A DNA stretch of 64,000 nucleotides from Neurospora tetrasperma FGSC 2508 (taxonomy: Eukaryota; Ascomycota; Sordariomycetes; Sordariales; Sordariaceae): the NCBI RefSeq assembly GCF_000213175.1, contig NW_009799179.1, positions 3,442,723-3,506,722 on the forward strand, given 5' to 3'. This document shows positions 59,357-64,000 of this stretch, piece after piece. The notes beneath the pieces were generated by a model. It had not been told where the DNA came from. It did not search any database and saw only the letters and a program-made list of their open reading frames with translations. Position numbers and translations under genes: made by a program. Each line of letters opens with the position of its first letter. Within the stretch, counting starts at the first letter, position 1.

Positions 59357-62300
59357 CTTGACGGCTTGGTAAGGTCGCACTCTCTCGTATAAGATGGCCT
59401 CTTTTGTGTCTGGGATGAGGTGATGAACAGCCTTCGAGGCCTCTTTGACCCTGGCTAGATGTTGACCGATAAGTGAGAAGTCTCCTCCAAAGGGTATAAT
59501 CTCTTGATTCGGATCTGAGTCGTTGGTACCTAGGAAGGTTGTTGGATGAGATGCAAGAGGAAAATGCTCACGAGAATAAAGAGTGTCATCCAGCCCCCGG
59601 GTAATATATCAGCAAGTAGAGAGTAACGGTGCCGGTGTCCGGAACCCTTATGTAGTTCCTGTATGTCTTGGAGCAAAGCGGTGCAACACCAATTCGGCCA
59701 GTTCTTGAACACCCCATGCAAGGCCAACCTGTAAGTCTCAGTTTCTTAGCGATTTGACGGCTTGACTGTGTAGGCTTAGTGAGATACGCTACCCCATACT
59801 CCAGATTCATGATGCCGCGGCCCCGAATTTCTCTTGTCACAATAGTTAGTTTGCTCGCTTGTATCGCACAAGATGGATGCACTGTACGCATCTGCATATG
59901 CCCTCGCTGCTCTTTACCGGGCCTGATTGGAGTCATGGTTTGGAGAAGCATGGATGGACTCCGGCCCGTTTCCCTTTCTGCGAGTACAAGATATGGCATC
60001 TAAAGGGTAACAGAGTTGGAGCTAGAGTGTGCCTTTCTTCCAACTGGGCAAGAGATTGGCCCCATCCCCTGTTCGCCCACTACCGGTGGCATTTTTTCCA
60101 CCAAGGGGAGGGGGACGTTGCACTGCAACTGGCTCCTCCCTATTTGTCGTCTCTTGCCTTGCCTGTGAGGACATTGAAGAAAAAGAGTGTCGTATTTGCT
60201 ACCGTCTTATCTGGCATATGTTAGCAGTGGGCACATTTGTACTTGGTCCATATGTCTTGTTGAATGCTTCAGTAGCAATATGTTTGGGAATAACTCCACG
60301 AGGTAAATAGTCCCGAGTAAGCAATAGCAAGTACCATTAGAAAGAAAAAGGGAAGGACGAGAGGCTGGAGGCTGGAGATCGGGACTCGGCCTCTTCTTCC
60401 GAGTGGCATCAAGAGGTCGTCAGACCGTGTTGCATACTGTCGCCGCCGCCATCCCCCAAGCCTCCATGTTTCCTCAGATCCCCGTGGAGTAGCCTTCTTT
60501 CCCCCCTTGTCCCTTTGTCCTCCTCACCTGCTACTCCCCTCAGAATCCCGACAATGCATGCCGTGTAAGGTAGAAGGCCCCGCCAATCAGAAGACGTGAA
60601 CAAACCAACGGCCCCGGGATGTCTGGATGAGCATCTCTGGTCACGGTGTTCCACGTGCCAAGCACGGGGTAAGCATGCTAAGCTCAAAGCTTGGTATTAG
60701 CCTATTGGTCCCATGTCATTCATGGAGTTAAATGGACATGGACAAAGTGCGGATAAGACCAAATGCTTGTCCTTCGTGTGGAGGGTGGTGGTGGAGGAGG
60801 ACTGGAGGATATCGAGGCCGAAGCAGTGTGGAAATCAAGAGATATTGCAAATAAGAAGTCCATCGAGGACGGGGGAATAGCCAGAGTGAAACCCGTGCTT
60901 GTTGATGTCGCCTTGATGTCGTCGTGCTCAGGTTATTGCCAACTCCACAAGTGGACTCTGGGGAAACGGCCCGGGAAATGGGGGGGAAAGCTGAGGCTTG
61001 GGGGAAGCACAAGTCGAATCCACTGTGAGTCCGCTGTATGTGGAACCTGGCTGCTGAGGAGAAAGGAATGGGGGGGGTTTTATGGGGCCGAGGGTGTACC
61101 CCACATCCCGCCCAGCGACGTTACGGCGCGGTGGAATCAACCACGACCTAACAACCCGAGGCATGGATCTCTCGTAAAGTCGTAAAGTGAAAGCTGCAAG
61201 TCGGATCTGAAGAGCCAAACCCTGGGTGTGAGAGTGTTTTTAGTTGAATTGGATCCAGAGACTATCATGATAACTCAACATGTAGGTATTTCAAGGTATG
61301 TTTGGTCTGTAACATTAACCTCGAGCCAGAACCAGAACAGACGAAGAAAGGAACCACCGGCACCAGGGGATATATTCAGCTACGTAGTTTGTAATTCATA
61401 GAACCCGTCATTGCCGAAGAATAACATACCAAAGAAACGTTGATTCGTATTTCTCCCGAGGCCAGTTGTTCCACCGAACGGCGTGGCGATAATGATCACG
61501 GCGTCGGCGCGGGGATAAGTGAATGGAAAGTTGGGGTAGCACACTCCCTTGTTTGGTTTCTTTATTTCTCCGGGGTAAATCCGCGCTAGGTACATAGACG
61601 GTTAGGTAGGGAGTTTCGGGACAGTTGAGAGGGAGAGGGCTTCCAGAACCCAATTCAAACCTCATCGCCATCGCCAACACCTGATTACAACCGCCTAAAA
61701 GAATGCGAATTGTATTGACCTCTTCCACACTGTATAATCAGTTCACGAACACCTGGTGGCCTGGTAATCCAAATACCTATCCAATATCTGCATAGTTAGG
61801 GATTGGGGTTGAGGTAGGGTAAACATCAGTCCTTTTACATGGCAGTTTGCTTGTCTAATACGCGCCCCACTCTCTTCTTGCAGGGGAATGATAAAGGGAA
61901 AGGGAATGGTACAACGGTATACGTCTATACATGCGATCTGATTAGGTGAAATCCATTGATATTGCCTCTAAAGTGAAAAAGAGTTGAACTGCCAAAGTCA
62001 CCTACTATATAGCCTCCCCTCCTCACCTTCTATAATCGGTAAAGTTACAGGCCATGCACAGGCACTCTGTCTTCCGCCCTGTTTCCACTCAAGACCCCTG
62101 TAAGTACCGAGCTAACGAACTTTCCAGCTCTGATGTGCAAAAAGCGAGGAGGATTGGCCGGAAAGTAAATCATCCACAAATCAGGAGACGGTACTATTGG
62201 ACCCATTTTGATACTGCATGCTGGAGGTTCAAGAAAAAGACATTTTAGGTGAAGTGAGAGCCACGTCCAAGGTTGGAATACGTTTAGCTCGGGAAAGTCT

Positions 62301-62576
62301 CAACTTGGCGAGCCTGAATATATAAATGCTATCAGATCATGTTCGATGATGTTAATTCGATGGTTGGCCAGAAGGGTTTCTGTTGAGAATGTCAGTTCGT
62401 CTGAGGTGAAGGTATCGGCCGGATGTACAAGGCACTGTAGAACATGAAGTGTTCTGATTAAAGTAGCACCCGACTGTGTGAATGCTCTCCTCTTCACCTT
62501 ACCTCCCATAAACTCTCCATAACACGGTGTACTGGGATCTCATCTTTCAGTAGTGACCGTCATCCTCCTGTGCGAG
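59357..62576. other. 3.2-kb gene-poor stretch
   Basis: Upstream regions of the MFS gene (-) and the BNR-4 gene (+), plus about 2.5 kb with no supported gene. Open frames at 59586-59999 (-) and 60763-61185 (+) show no domain or splice pattern. Confidence 0.5.
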
Positions 62577-64000
62577 ATGTCTCCCAGCGATCCAATGCCG
62601 AAGCTGGGGCACCAGAACATCGACACCGCACACGTGCAGCTGCCTCAACCCGTCGTCACGAACTTGGGATGTCGATCTGCCACCCCAGGTCGCAAACACA
62701 AACTCAACGCCTACGCGTTCCAGCAGGACGCCATAGTCACCTTCAAGGGCTACCAATATGTAGCATACTGGTCCAACGCCGGGCCAGACGATGGTGACAC
62801 ACTGTATCTTTGCGTGGCAAGAAGGCTTTTACGACCCCGTTCGGGCATGCCTGTCCTGAGCAACGAAGACCAAGTCAGCGAGAAAACGGCCTACGGGTGG
62901 GAAGTCCTCGAGCTGCGTGACTACAAGCAAACCGTTGACGATGGTCATAACACCATTTCGCTTGGAATTTGCCCGGGTGATGGAACAATCCATCTGGCAT
63001 TCGATCACCACTGTGACATGTGAGTTGCGTCTCCCTCCTTTCTCTCACCTACTGTTTCTATGTTTACGCCCGCCAACACAATTATCGAGCAGTCTTCGAT
63101 ACCGCTACTCAAAGCGGGACGTAGCCACTCAGCCCCGTACAATCAGTTGGCGTCCAGACATCTTCTCGGCCACTCTTGACTGCCTCCCGGGAATCCTATC
63201 TACCCACAAGCCGCTCCGTGACGTGACATACCCCCGGTTTGGCTTCCTCGGCGAGAACATGTTCTTCTCCCACCGTGACGGCAAGGCGGGGCTCGGCAAC
63301 GATCATCTCTACACCTACAACGGCAAGGACGGTCGCTATGAATACATCGGCCCCTACCTGACAGGCGTCCAGAGCAGTCCGTACGTCAACGGGATGACCT
63401 CCCGCGACGGGGTCCTCTACGTCACTTGGGTATATCGAGGCTTTGTGGAATATCCGGGCTGGGACGATCCGCTCGATACCAAACACAAGCAGCAGGCGGG
63501 ACCTAACGGGGCCGAAAACAACCATAACATTTGTTATGCCTATAGCGATGCCGACGGATATGTATGGAAAAACGGTTGCGGTGAAGTGATTGCCGACTTA
63601 AGGGATCCCGCCAAGTTTCCGACCAGTGTACGGGGAAAAGAGCGCACCATCAAAAATGACTGCAGTGGGATCGCTGCCTTTGACATACCCAAGGGGAAGG
63701 GCCTAATGAACCAAGAGGCACAAGCAGTTGACCAAGAAGGGGGTGTGCATGTATTAAATAGAGATATGATGAATGAAGGGGGGACGTACCTATGGAAACA
63801 TTATCACCGGTCGCCAGATGGTAAGTTATCGCCGTGCTACCGTTCTCATATTTCTGGCAAAGCCGATTGACAGTGACTAGGGACGTGGACGCAGCGGGCA
63901 CTGCAAGTCATCACCGAAGGCAGCAACCGTGGTCAACTAGCCATCAGCAAAACAGGCGACTTGTACGCAATCCTTCCAGACTCGACCACGAAGAGTGTGC
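62577..64000 (+). CDS. BNR-4 beta-propeller protein, possible polysaccharide lyase (partial)
   Basis: Exons 62577-63019, 63093-63820 and 63881 to the window end give at least 430 aa; the 3' end is missing. Donors are GTGAGT and GTAAGT; acceptors are GCAG and CTAG. The sequence matches the BNR-4 propeller family: AFQQDAIVTFKGYQYVAYWS, NTISLGICPGDGTIHLAFDH, VTYPRFGFLGENMFFSHRDG and VNGMTSRDGVLYVTWVYRGF, each ending a blade. Characterised relatives with this fold include ulvan and rhamnose-glucuronate lyases (PL24, PL25, PL27), so a lyase role is plausible. No signal peptide is seen after the ATG at 62577, so either the protein is intracellular or a first exon is missing. Confidence 0.8.

Noticed and set aside
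59586-59999. 137-codon minus-strand frame near the MFS promoter
   Set aside because: No domain; it overlaps similar-length frames on the other strand.
49369-64000. Classical secondary-metabolite cluster
   Set aside because: P450, MFS and SnoaL-fold genes are present, but there is no polyketide synthase, peptide synthetase, terpene synthase or pathway regulator in the window.

Overview
The window looks like nuclear DNA of a filamentous ascomycete (Pezizomycotina), most likely a Sordariomycete. The genes have short introns (about 50-140 nt) with GTANGT-type donors, CTRAC-like branch sites and YAG acceptors. The genes are monocistronic on both strands, and the tRNA-Tyr carries an intron. Several proteins are typically fungal: a 17.8 kDa-type complex I subunit, a KEEL-ending SIL1, and a small MCHK protein. 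I see no transposon, retroelement, virus-like element, CRISPR array or rRNA gene. Exact species cannot be read from the sequence.

Layout. 1-9 kb: a CCCH/NUFIP1-type protein (+), the ER nucleotide exchange factor SIL1 (-), a complex I accessory subunit (+) and a SET-domain protein (+). 9-15 kb: ribosomal protein uS19 (-), a secreted GH53 galactanase (-) and a zinc-free medium-chain reductase (-). 16-23 kb: a membrane-anchored glutaredoxin (+), an F-box protein (+) and a basic Cys-rich orphan (+). 23-35 kb is a housekeeping block: tRNA-Tyr, mitochondrial bL21m, the Mps1 spindle-checkpoint kinase (-), ribosomal stalk protein P2 (-), the SPT2 histone chaperone (+) and the 60S assembly factor NSA2 (+). 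35-49 kb is gene-poor and holds a small Cys-rich protein, a PAP2/IPC-synthase-like membrane protein and a large VIT/vWA protein. 49-64 kb is more accessory in character: a secreted GH2 glycosidase, an NTF2-like protein, an ankyrin protein, a cytochrome P450, a sugar/quinate-type MFS transporter and a BNR-4 propeller protein that runs off the right edge.

How they fit together. Five genes (uS19, P2, NSA2, bL21m, tRNA-Tyr) serve translation or ribosome assembly. P2 and SPT2 share a divergent promoter. GH53, GH2, the MFS transporter and the BNR-4 protein could all serve plant cell-wall polysaccharide use (inference). The most unusual items are a 92-nt inverted-repeat hairpin in a 4.3-kb gene desert (38969-39060), an in-frame GC-AG intron in the ankyrin gene, a 28-nt intron-like break in the GH2 gene, an exon consisting of only the ATG in NSA2, two stop-free introns whose length is a multiple of three, and RNA-polymerase-II-CTD-like heptads in the vWA protein. 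All gene models were spliced by hand and have not been tested against transcripts.
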